Shown one piece after another: positions 45,225 to 52,676 of a DNA stretch of 52,676 nt. Below the pieces are notes generated by a model. It made no database searches, had not been told where the DNA came from, and worked only from the letters and a program-made list of their open reading frames with translations. Source of the stretch: Bacteroidota bacterium (lineage in GTDB: Bacteria > Bacteroidota > Bacteroidia > Chitinophagales > Saprospiraceae). Where the stretch lies: positions 92,764 to 145,439 of the forward strand of contig JAHEAR010000001.1 of the NCBI GenBank assembly GCA_024642665.1. Direction: 5' to 3'. The translations under genes were made by a program, and so were the position numbers. Position 1 is the stretch's first letter. Each line of letters starts with the position of its first letter.

Positions 45225-48200
45225 TCACTTAGGTTTTATAATTTCTTTGAACAGAGGCCATTTCAAATTCTGAACGAGATTTTTAAATTCAGCCCAATCT
45301 GTTTCAAGAAATTTATTCACGGCTTCCACACTTTTTCCAACTTCTACATTTGTTTGCGCCAGCATATTTCTTGCATTGGATCCCGGATCCCCTAAAGAAG
45401 AACTTAAGTATGATCCTGTTTCCTCCAAATAGGTTCCTACATTAATTTCGGAGGTATACCCTTTCGTATTTTCCGGCTCCATAAATCCTTTTTCTAATTC
45501 GCCTAATTTCTTTGTGAGCACTTTGACAGAATCTTTCATCATCTTCTGTGTGCTGTCCGGCAAATTTACCATCATGGACTCGATCATTTTAATATCCTTC
45601 CTGACATCCTGCAAAGCCTTGAAAGCAATCTGCGCGCGATCAACTTCATCACTTAGTTCCTGCATCATCGTATTCCTTGCTTCCAGATCTGCCGGTGTGA
45701 TGTTGAGCCTCGGATCAAGTCGGACAGTAACATAGGTCGAATCTTTAAACCCATTAAAAACCCCAACCAATTTGTAAGTTCCGGGATTGACATATTGACC
45801 GGATGGGTCATCTGCATCTTCAGGAGGATCGCGCCTTGAGGGATATCGGACACCTTTTTTCGTCATATCCCATCCAACTTGATTCCACCCTTCGGTCAAC
45901 TTTCGATTAATATATCTTATGGTATCATTATTGGCATTGAATACATATAATTTGAGCAGATCTTTGTCTTTTTTCTCTTCCTTTTTGGTAGAATCTGCTT
46001 CGGCGTTTGCAGGTTTTACAATCTCTTCCTGTTTTGCTTTTTGCTTCTTGTCATTTTTTTTCTCCACCGGTTGAGTGGCCTGATCAATAGAATCCTTTTT
46101 TATTTTAGGTTTGACATACGCAACTATTCTGGCTCCGCCTCCGCGGTTGTCTCCAACAAATTCTCCATCGGCAATAAAGCGAATTCCGTCAACGGAACGA
46201 TAGGAAGCCTGAGTGGCCTCTTTTGAAGGGAACAGGACAAAGTTGCTGTCAAGCATTTCTCTCTTTTTTGTGATTTCGCGTAATGGCAACAGGTTATCTA
46301 AAACCCATAATGAACGACCGAAAGTACCAATGACCAGACTCTCATCTGTCGGATGAATTTTCATATCGGTCGTAGGCACTCTTGGAAAAACTTTTGATGG
46401 AAATCTTGCCCAGGTAGTGCCATGATCCGTACTCACATACAATCCGTCATCAGCCCCTAAAAACACCAGATCTGGCACCTGAGGATCCTGCACAATCGAG
46501 TGAACAAAAGAAGTAATTTGTTGATCCGTAACAATCTTTTTCCAGGTCTTTCCATAATCGGTTGTGTGGTAAGCATAAGCTTTCCAATCATGTCTGCGAT
46601 AATTGTTAACTACGACGAATGCTTCGCCAGCATCATGCGGAGAAGCTTCTATCTGAGGAATCCATGCCCCTTCCGGACAACCGGGTAGTGATGACACCAG
46701 ATTTGTCCAGGATTTGCCCCCATCGCTTGTTAACTGCAGATTTCCATCATCCGTGCCTACCCAAATAACATTAGCATCAACTGTACTTGGCGTTATGCAG
46801 GTAATGGTGGTATGATTCTCTGCATTGGTGGCATCTATCGTCAAGCCTCCTGATTTATCCTGTTGTTGTTTTGTGGAATCATTCGTTGTCAGATCAGGAG
46901 AAATAATTTCCCATGTATGTCCGCAATCCAGACTGAGATGAACAAACTGACTACCGTAATAAAGACCGCAATCATTACCTTTTACTCTGGCGATGGGTGC
47001 ATTCCAGTTAAACCGAAGCTTAACTCCTTCCGGATGCACAGGTTTAACAAACTGGTTAAAACCGGTTTCTCTGTCGTAATAGGTCAGATTTCCGCCTTGG
47101 CTCATCGCCCAACCATATCGGGTGTCTGAAAGTTTGGGTTGCACATCAAAGCCATCTCCAAAATACAATTCACGCCAATCCTGATTGCGAATGCCTCCGG
47201 CTTTTAAAACAAAAGCTGGACCGACCCAGGAGCCATTATCCTGCATTCCTCCATAGAGATTAAAGGGATAATCATGATCAATATCCACATGATAAAATTG
47301 ACCCACCGGAATATTTGCACAGAAGTACCAGGACTGTCCTCCATCTCTTGAAATATTCAAACCACCATCATTTCCATCTATCAAATAATTTGGATCATCC
47401 GGATGAATCCAGAAAGCATGGTGATCCGGATGCACTCTCTTTCCATAATCCAAAATGGTTCGGAATGTCTTACCCCCGTCTTCACTTTTGGAAACGTATG
47501 ACCAGAGGTTCCAGATTCTATTTTCATTTTTTGTATCCACATAGATATCGGAGTAATAAAATGGTCTGTTTCCGATATTCTCGGTAGCAACCAGTGACCA
47601 GTCTTCTCCACCATTCTCACTTTTGTACAACCCTGTAGTTTTTGCTTCAATCAATGCATAGACCACATTGGGTTTCGAGTTGGCTATCGACAAACCAATT
47701 CTTCCCAATATTCCTTTTGGCATTCCTTCTTTTTCTGATAATTTTTTCCAGTTATCACCACCATCATAAGTGATATACAGACCTGACCCCGGGCCACCAC
47801 TTTTGAAATCCCAGGGCGTTCTGATATGTTCATACATGGCAGCAATTATCTTACGTGGATTTTTAGGATCCATCACCATATCACCAATACCTGATTGCTC
47901 ATTGGTGTAAAGAATTTTGTTCCAGGTCTTTCCACTATCCGTCGTTTTAAATAACCCTCGGTGTTCATCCGAACCCCATGGTGATCCACCGGCACCGACA
48001 TATACAACAGAAGGATTTTGAAAATCGATCAGAATCCTATGAATGACTTTTGTTTCTGCAAGTCCCATAAATTTCCAGGTACGACCACCATCGAGTGTAC
48101 GAAACAATCCTCTCCCACTATTTTGCGAGTTGCGTGGATTTCCCTCTCCGGTACCTACCCAAATCTCACTTGGGTTTTGCTGATTGATTTTTATTGCTCC

Positions 48201-48464
48201 GATGGAAAGTGAAGATTGATCATCAAAAATTGGTTTCCATGCAATACCTCCATCCGTCGACTCCCAAACGCCTCCGGAAGCAGATCCAATGTATATATGC
48301 TCCGGATCATCGAGTACTACATCTATTGTTGTGATTCTACCGCTCATGCCGGCAGGACCAACATTTCTAATATCCATCCCTTCCAGGATTTTCTCATCTA
48401 ATGGTTGAGCGAAGAGTATAGCAGCAAATAATGCAAAAAATGTAATGGTTAAACTGAATTTCAT
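45225..48464 (-). CDS. VPS10/BNR-repeat propeller protein (copy 2)
   Basis: A 1079-residue exported protein, paralogous to the one at 29735-33073. The ATG at 48464 starts a signal peptide (MKFSLTITFFALFAAILFAQ). BNR/Asp-box strands recur (WESTDGGIAWK, FRTLDGGRTWK, FKTTDSGKTWN, YITYDGGDNWKK, QLTSDGGKSWTN) in residues ~40-720, a double propeller. A strongly charged Lys/Glu-rich insert (~784-835) precedes an Ig/FlgD-like segment and a helical tail. There is no T9SS sorting domain. The function is unknown; 'glycosyl hydrolase' labels are not supported by visible catalytic residues. Confidence 0.85.
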   Translation of the reverse strand: MKFSLTITFFALFAAILFAQPLDEKILEGMDIRNVGPAGMSGRITTIDVVLDDPEHIYIGSASGGVWESTDGGIAWKPIFDDQSSLSIGAIKINQQNPSEIWVGTGEGNPRNSQNSGRGLFRTLDGGRTWKFMGLAETKVIHRILIDFQNPSVVYVGAGGSPWGSDEHRGLFKTTDSGKTWNKILYTNEQSGIGDMVMDPKNPRKIIAAMYEHIRTPWDFKSGGPGSGLYITYDGGDNWKKLSEKEGMPKGILGRIGLSIANSKPNVVYALIEAKTTGLYKSENGGEDWSLVATENIGNRPFYYSDIYVDTKNENRIWNLWSYVSKSEDGGKTFRTILDYGKRVHPDHHAFWIHPDDPNYLIDGNDGGLNISRDGGQSWYFCANIPVGQFYHVDIDHDYPFNLYGGMQDNGSWVGPAFVLKAGGIRNQDWRELYFGDGFDVQPKLSDTRYGWAMSQGGNLTYYDRETGFNQFVKPVHPEGVKLRFNWNAPIARVKGNDCGLYYGSQFVHLSLDCGHTWEIISPDLTTNDSTKQQQDKSGGLTIDATNAENHTTITCITPSTVDANVIWVGTDDGNLQLTSDGGKSWTNLVSSLPGCPEGAWIPQIEASPHDAGEAFVVVNNYRRHDWKAYAYHTTDYGKTWKKIVTDQQITSFVHSIVQDPQVPDLVFLGADDGLYVSTDHGTTWARFPSKVFPRVPTTDMKIHPTDESLVIGTFGRSLWVLDNLLPLREITKKREMLDSNFVLFPSKEATQASYRSVDGIRFIADGEFVGDNRGGGARIVAYVKPKIKKDSIDQATQPVEKKNDKKQKAKQEEIVKPANAEADSTKKEEKKDKDLLKLYVFNANNDTIRYINRKLTEGWNQVGWDMTKKGVRYPSRRDPPEDADDPSGQYVNPGTYKLVGVFNGFKDSTYVTVRLDPRLNITPADLEARNTMMQELSDEVDRAQIAFKALQDVRKDIKMIESMMVNLPDSTQKMMKDSVKVLTKKLGELEKGFMEPENTKGYTSEINVGTYLEETGSYLSSSLGDPGSNARNMLAQTNVEVGKSVEAVNKFLETDWAEFKNLVQNLKWPLFKEIIKPK

Positions 48465-48555
48465 AGGTAGTAAATAATGGATACAGAATTTGTAAAATAC
48501 GTTCGAAGATATCATTTAGAATGGATGGAGGATTATATGATTAACACAGTACTCT

Positions 48556-50442
48556 TCAATCCTGTTTGGAAGGGTCTGCACTGGTAAATGGCCATACATT
48601 GTTTCGTTCATCAATATCTGCCAGTCTGCGGGAAGGATCGATGGCAATTGTTTTTATTTTTTGAATAGCAAAGGGCACGGTGAAATAATAGTATGGATGC
48701 ACCCAATCCCATGGGGGTAGTGCAAGAAAAGGATTGCCATTGGGTGCTACCTCTGTTTTATGGCCTCGCATAATGTCCAGAGGAATGGTGCAAAAAAGTT
48801 TATCGCCATCATCAAATTCAACGACCACATCGATGGGCATGGGCATCCCTCCTTCTCTGGTTAAATAAATGATAGACTCCAGAGAATTTCCATACACGGT
48901 ATCAATTCCGTAGTCAATAGATTTGGTGGAATTGACCCAATAATCTCTGTACCAGTCAAGTTCAAGATCAGAAACGAGCTCTATGACACGTGTGAAATCA
49001 ACATCATCCGGATGTTTGAATTTCCATTTTGTAAAAAAATCAAGCAGGCCCTGATCAAAGGCAGGCTTTCCGATAATGTATTCAAGTTGATTTAAGAAAA
49101 TAGCTCCTTTTTCATACGCTGAAATACTATACAAAGAATACGAATTGAAGTGATCTGCATGTGTAGAAAGTGGCTCTTCGATTCCTGAGGAAACCAGTTT
49201 TACATAATCTCGATAAAAGGTCTCATAGGGGAATTCGTCAGGATATCCAGTTAGTAATTCCAAAGTCTGAAGATGATCCATGACACGCTCTGCAGCATAT
49301 TGCACGAATCCTTCATCCATCCAGTAATAATAGCTTTCATTAAATCCCAAAACCATTTGATACCAGCTATGCATCATTTCATGTACTGAGACTCCCACCA
49401 GACTTGTCAGCGGCCTGTTACCTGTAATCATTGTGGCCATCGCATATTCCATGCCGCCATCGCCTGCTTGAATAAATGAGTATACCGGGTAAGGATACGT
49501 TCCGAAATGGAGGTTAGCATAATCCAGCGCTTGTTCCATAATGGGAAGAAATGCGTTCCATGCATCCTCGTAAGTTTTCCCTGCAAGATAAAAGGCATGA
49601 AACTCTACCCCATTGGCACACTTGTGAACTTCATGCGTATATCTGGGGTCTGCTGCCCAAACAAAGTCATGTACTTTCTCCGCCACAAAATGCCATGTCA
49701 ACTGACTCTGCTTTTCTTTTGGTGCAGGAGCATATCCGTGACCTATTTCGGTGGCATTCTTTAATTGACCGGTAGCGGCTACCGTAAATGAAGAATCAAT
49801 TGTGATGCGGACATCATAATTTCCAAAAACGCCATAAAATTCCCTTCCAACATAAGGATCTGCATGCCATCCTTTTCGATCGTATGCACAGAGTTTAGGA
49901 TACCATTGACCCATTGAATAGCGAACGCCTTCTTTGTTATCACGACCGGATCGACGCACCATAGCAGGTATCCCTGCTTCATAATCCATTTCAAAAGTTG
50001 TCGTCTGACCTGGTTTTATCGGACTCGCTAATTGAACTTCAAGAATCGTCCCAACCACTTCAAATTTTAGCTTCCTTCCGTTTTGGGTAAGCTTTTTTAT
50101 CTTTTGATAGCCTATTTCGTCCTCTTTGAGATCCCAAATTGGCCCCATTCTCGGGTCAGGCTGGCCGGTAGCTCTGGCCCGGATGTCCATGACGCTCCCG
50201 GGTTGGAAGGCATTTAAGTATAAGTGAAAAAAGACCTTTTCGAGTGTCTCCGGTGAGTTATTGCGATACCTGATGGTTTGATGGCCGGTAAAACTGTTTG
50301 CCTCCACATCCACTACAATATCCATAGTATAGTCAGCTTTCTGCTGCCAGTAGGTGTTTCTAGATTGTCCCTCAGCATTATAGGCGGTCAATAGCAAAAT
50401 GCCGTAAAAAGAACAAATAATGCTTTTAAGGATCACACGCAT
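48556..50442 (-). CDS. M1 family metallopeptidase
   Basis: A 628-residue exported zinc aminopeptidase-like protein. The start at 50442 gives a signal peptide (MRVILKSIICSFYGILLL..., cut near AEGQS); an ORF extension upstream has no signal character. The zinc site is HEMMH (His354, Glu355, His358) with the third ligand Glu377 18 residues on (MDEGF). The substrate-binding exopeptidase motif reads GGMEY. There is no ERAP/C-terminal domain. It should act in the periplasm. A TACATTTC box lies 18 bp before the start on the minus strand. Confidence 0.93.
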   Translation of the reverse strand: MRVILKSIICSFYGILLLTAYNAEGQSRNTYWQQKADYTMDIVVDVEANSFTGHQTIRYRNNSPETLEKVFFHLYLNAFQPGSVMDIRARATGQPDPRMGPIWDLKEDEIGYQKIKKLTQNGRKLKFEVVGTILEVQLASPIKPGQTTTFEMDYEAGIPAMVRRSGRDNKEGVRYSMGQWYPKLCAYDRKGWHADPYVGREFYGVFGNYDVRITIDSSFTVAATGQLKNATEIGHGYAPAPKEKQSQLTWHFVAEKVHDFVWAADPRYTHEVHKCANGVEFHAFYLAGKTYEDAWNAFLPIMEQALDYANLHFGTYPYPVYSFIQAGDGGMEYAMATMITGNRPLTSLVGVSVHEMMHSWYQMVLGFNESYYYWMDEGFVQYAAERVMDHLQTLELLTGYPDEFPYETFYRDYVKLVSSGIEEPLSTHADHFNSYSLYSISAYEKGAIFLNQLEYIIGKPAFDQGLLDFFTKWKFKHPDDVDFTRVIELVSDLELDWYRDYWVNSTKSIDYGIDTVYGNSLESIIYLTREGGMPMPIDVVVEFDDGDKLFCTIPLDIMRGHKTEVAPNGNPFLALPPWDWVHPYYYFTVPFAIQKIKTIAIDPSRRLADIDERNNVWPFTSADPSKQD

Positions 50443-50592
50443 GAAAAATTTGTTATTTTCGAAATGTAAGAAACATTTATTTCCTGATGGCCCGGAATCT
50501 GCCATTCCTGCATGGAATTATACAAATGATTGCATATTAAGGATATACAACCGCAGTAGCTTCAGGATGGCAACATATATAAAGATTCTTCT

Positions 50593-50600
50593 TACTTTTG
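50593..50600 (+). promoter_or_regulatory. -7 box just upstream of the DUF6580 gene
   Basis: TACTTTTG is an exact TAnnTTTG match ending 7 bp before the ATG at 50608, so transcription would begin at or just before the start codon. No -33 box is evident at the usual spacing. Confidence 0.4.
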
Positions 50601-50607
50601 GAGCTCT

Positions 50608-51165
50608 ATGAATCAAACCAGAACTATCATCATTTCATTGCTAATCATTGGTATTGGCAGCAGACTTATTCCGCACTATCCTAATTTTACTGCGGTTGGG
50701 GCGATCTCACTGTTTGGGGCAGCATTTGCCGGCAGAAGAAGTATTGCAATCATCCTACCCTTTTTAATTATGTTGATTAGTGACATGATTTTAAACAACC
50801 TGATTTATGCGTCTGCTTATCCGGCTGACTTTAGTCAGGCTACTTTCTTTTACAAAGGGGCGATCTGGACGTATGCGGCATTAGGCATCATTGTCATTTT
50901 TGGCTATTCGTTGTTTCGAAATGGTGTTGGCTTTCCGAGAGTTTTTGCCGGCGCCATTGGCTCTTCTGTAATCTTCTTCTTGATCACCAATTTTGGTGTC
51001 TGGGCCATGTCTACGATCTATCCGGTGAATTTTACAGGATTATTAGCATGTTACACTGCCGGATTACCTTTCCTAGTTAATCAGATGATGGGCGATATGT
51101 TTTTCAGCATGGCACTGTTCGGTGTGGCTTTGCATGTGTTCCAGCTGAAGCCCAAAATGGCGTAG
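50608..51165 (+). CDS. DUF6580 family putative transport protein
   Basis: A 185-residue membrane protein with about five helices. The segment SRLIPHYPNFTAVGAISLFG and the conserved late block TNFGVWAMSTIYPVNFTGL, then CYTAGLPFLVNQMMGDMF, match the DUF6580 family, suspected to be related to ECF-type S components. Substrate unknown. It stands alone, divergent from the M1 peptidase gene. Confidence 0.85.
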   Translation: MNQTRTIIISLLIIGIGSRLIPHYPNFTAVGAISLFGAAFAGRRSIAIILPFLIMLISDMILNNLIYASAYPADFSQATFFYKGAIWTYAALGIIVIFGYSLFRNGVGFPRVFAGAIGSSVIFFLITNFGVWAMSTIYPVNFTGLLACYTAGLPFLVNQMMGDMFFSMALFGVALHVFQLKPKMA

Positions 51166-51185
51166 GGCGAAGAGCTAAGGTTAAC

Positions 51186-51214
51186 GGTTAGAAGGTTAGG
51201 AGGTTAGGAGGTTA
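51186..51214. repeat. Tandem 8-bp repeat (ggttagga)
   Basis: Four head-to-tail units of ggtta-gaa/gga type (51186, 51194, 51202, 51210; the last partial) lie downstream of the DUF6580 gene in a 191-bp gap. No gene is seen. Confidence 0.75.
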
Positions 51215-51291
51215 TTTTGCCGTTTAACATTCAAGCACCTTTTTTCCTAAACCTCAACAAAAGGCGTCGCAGACGTTAATTGCTAAACAAC

Positions 51292-51308
51292 CAGTGCCTA
51301 AGGCACTG
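51292..51308. repeat. 7-bp hairpin in the fbaA 3' region
   Basis: cagtgcc-taa-ggcactg forms a compact hairpin downstream of fbaA. No adjacent T-run is seen on either strand, so a terminator call is weak. Confidence 0.5.
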
Positions 51309-51356
51309 AGTGCTCAACTTAATAAACACTGTGGACTGATTGAACTATCTGTCAAA

Positions 51357-52427
51357 TCAGGCATTTCGGTTGATGCAATTGAGATCATCAAAGGCCTGCT
51401 TTAATCGCTCTACAAAAGTTTGTTCGCCGGCGCGCAGCCAGGCGCGAGGGTCATAGAATTTCTTATTTGGCTTGTCGTCCCCTTCAGGATTTCCAATCTG
51501 ACCCTGCAGATAGCCTTCATGTTTTTTGTAATAATTTTTGATACCATCCCAGAAGGCCCATTGCATATCGGTATCAATATTCATTTTGACGGCACCATAT
51601 CCGATAGCCTCACGAATTTCTTCCTGCGAACTCCCTGAGCCCCCATGAAAAACGAAGTTGATCGGATTCTGTCCGGTATTGTACTTTTTCTGCACAAAAT
51701 CCTGTGAATTCTTCAAAATGATTGGTGTGAGTGTAACGTTGCCGGGCTTGTACACGCCATGTACATTTCCGAACGCTGCGGCAATAGTAAAATTGGGACT
51801 GATCTTGCTTAATGACTCATAGGCAAAAGCAACTTCTTCAGGCTGTGTATAGAGTTTTGAATTGTCGACATGCGTATTGTCGACACCATCTTCTTCTCCT
51901 CCGGTGACACCAAGTTCAATCTCGAGGGTCATGCCCATGGCAGCCATGCGCTTGAAATATTTCACGCAAGTTTCTATATTCTCTTCGATCGGTTCTTCTG
52001 ACAAATCGAGCATATGAGAGCTATACAAAGCATGTCCGTGCTTTTGGAAATACTGCTCCTGATAAGCCAGCATGCCATCAAACCATGGTAAAAGATTTTT
52101 CGCACAGTGGTCCGTATGCATGATCACCGGTACGCCATAAGCCTCCGCCATAAGGGCGACGTGCTGAGCTCCGGAAATCGCGCCAAGAACATCTCCTCTT
52201 TGCTCGCCTTTACCCATTCCTTTCCCTGCAAAAAAAGCTGCGCCTCCATTGCTGAACTGGATCATCACCGGTGAATTGACTGCTGCTGCAGTTTCCAAAA
52301 CCGCATTCACCGAATTTGTCCCAATCACATTGACCGCAGGAAGTGCATAGTCATTTTCATTTGCATGGTTCAGCAGGTCTGTGACTTCCTGTCCATGTAA
52401 TACACCGGGTCTGAATTGAGTTGCCAT
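51357..52427 (-). CDS. fbaA: Class II fructose-1,6-bisphosphate aldolase
   Basis: A 356-residue zinc-dependent aldolase of the class IIA type. The zinc and catalytic residues Asp106/His107 lie in MHTDHCAKNLLPWFDG. The phosphate- and zinc-binding loops NFVFHGGSGSSQEEI and GVVKMN-like GAVKMNIDTDMQWAFW follow, with the glycine-rich NVHGVYKPGNV segment and the final R-A-WLRAGEQTFVERL that marks the IIA family. Glycolytic partner tpiA is in the window but far away. Start ATG at 52427 fits the MATQFRPGVLHG N-terminus. Confidence 0.95.
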   Translation of the reverse strand: MATQFRPGVLHGQEVTDLLNHANENDYALPAVNVIGTNSVNAVLETAAAVNSPVMIQFSNGGAAFFAGKGMGKGEQRGDVLGAISGAQHVALMAEAYGVPVIMHTDHCAKNLLPWFDGMLAYQEQYFQKHGHALYSSHMLDLSEEPIEENIETCVKYFKRMAAMGMTLEIELGVTGGEEDGVDNTHVDNSKLYTQPEEVAFAYESLSKISPNFTIAAAFGNVHGVYKPGNVTLTPIILKNSQDFVQKKYNTGQNPINFVFHGGSGSSQEEIREAIGYGAVKMNIDTDMQWAFWDGIKNYYKKHEGYLQGQIGNPEGDDKPNKKFYDPRAWLRAGEQTFVERLKQAFDDLNCINRNA

Positions 52428-52676
52428 TGGGTTATTTTGTGATTGAGTGATTTGGTGATGAATGATTTGGTGATTTGTTTATTTACGCTCATTGACCTGT
52501 GCCCATTATTAATAGGGCTAACCCCCTATTCTACCATTAGCGACTATAGCGCTTGTTTTTGAGCTCATGATTTCCTGCACTTCGCATTCTGCCAATTGAG
52601 TTATTTCTCGAAATTCGTAATTTTTTATCAACCTCTCACTCCTCACTTCTCACCTCTAAAAATTGTCCCAGGTCTA
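52428..52676. repeat. Right-edge intergenic island of word-like repeats
   Basis: A direct 12-bp repeat tgatttggtgat occurs at 52448-52459 and 52463-52474. Further right are 'aattcgtaatt' words and a stuttering ctcactcctcacttctcacc stretch (52635-52654). It resembles the left-edge island 749-1158 in style. No gene is seen to the window end. Confidence 0.55.

Noticed and set aside
1-52676. CRISPR arrays, prophage, toxin-antitoxin or restriction systems
   Set aside because: No regularly spaced repeats, integrases, phage structural genes or restriction motifs were found on either strand.

Overview
The window is ordinary chromosomal DNA from a member of the Bacteroidota, most likely a Saprospirales-type environmental bacterium. 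The sequence shows type IX secretion (T9SS) sorting domains of both type A (about 80 residues ending in a G-I/L-Y-x-x-K/Q-x motif) and type B (the CHU_C 'gliding motility' form), a PorP/SprF protein, bacillithiol synthesis (BshC), -7 promoter boxes of the form TAnnTTTG, and almost no Shine-Dalgarno sequences. The order-level assignment is inference. I see no phage, insertion sequence, CRISPR array, rRNA operon or toxin-antitoxin module.

Left part (1-9.0 kb): a rhomboid protease, proline catabolism (P5C dehydrogenase), coaD, a YwaF-type membrane protein, a tRNA-Val/tRNA-Pro pair closed by a terminator, and a 1277-residue T9SS-secreted propeller protein. 9.2-17.1 kb: tpiA diverges from ppk1. 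An orphan T9SS sorting-domain ORF lies inside a perfect 13-bp inverted repeat, followed by a strong terminator and possibly a small RNA. A leftward run of folE-fabD-yqgE (stops and starts touching) then leads to an ABC-F gene.

17.4-25 kb: a LytS-type kinase and LytTR regulator on the same strand are separated by a 408-bp spacer that carries two near-perfect hairpins. Next come a cadherin/dockerin/T9SS protein, an unrecognised 475-residue helical-repeat protein and a TPR lipoprotein. 25-29.7 kb: a leftward block of a membrane dicluster Fe-S protein, a CCG-domain Fe-S protein, a small Bacteroidota-specific protein and a Spo0M-like protein. A PRTase and a patatin follow. 29.7-35.7 kb: the first of two ~1,100-residue BNR/VPS10-type propeller proteins, then bshC overlapping accD tail to tail.

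35.8-42.6 kb is a tight T9SS surface cassette: PorP/SprF, an OmpA-type envelope protein and a 1211-residue type B adhesin. It diverges from a NAD pair: NAD(P)HX repair enzyme overlapping a sirtuin that lacks the usual zinc cysteines. The right part (45.2-52.4 kb) has the second BNR protein, an M1 metallopeptidase, a DUF6580 membrane protein and class II aldolase.

Three intergenic islands (780-1150, 51181-51310, 52440-52676) consist of word-like short repeats and palindromes that no gene explains. Together with the 18.66-18.83 kb double hairpin and the inverted-repeat-flanked sorting domain, they are the least explained parts of the window. No clear new multigene defence or metabolic system was found.
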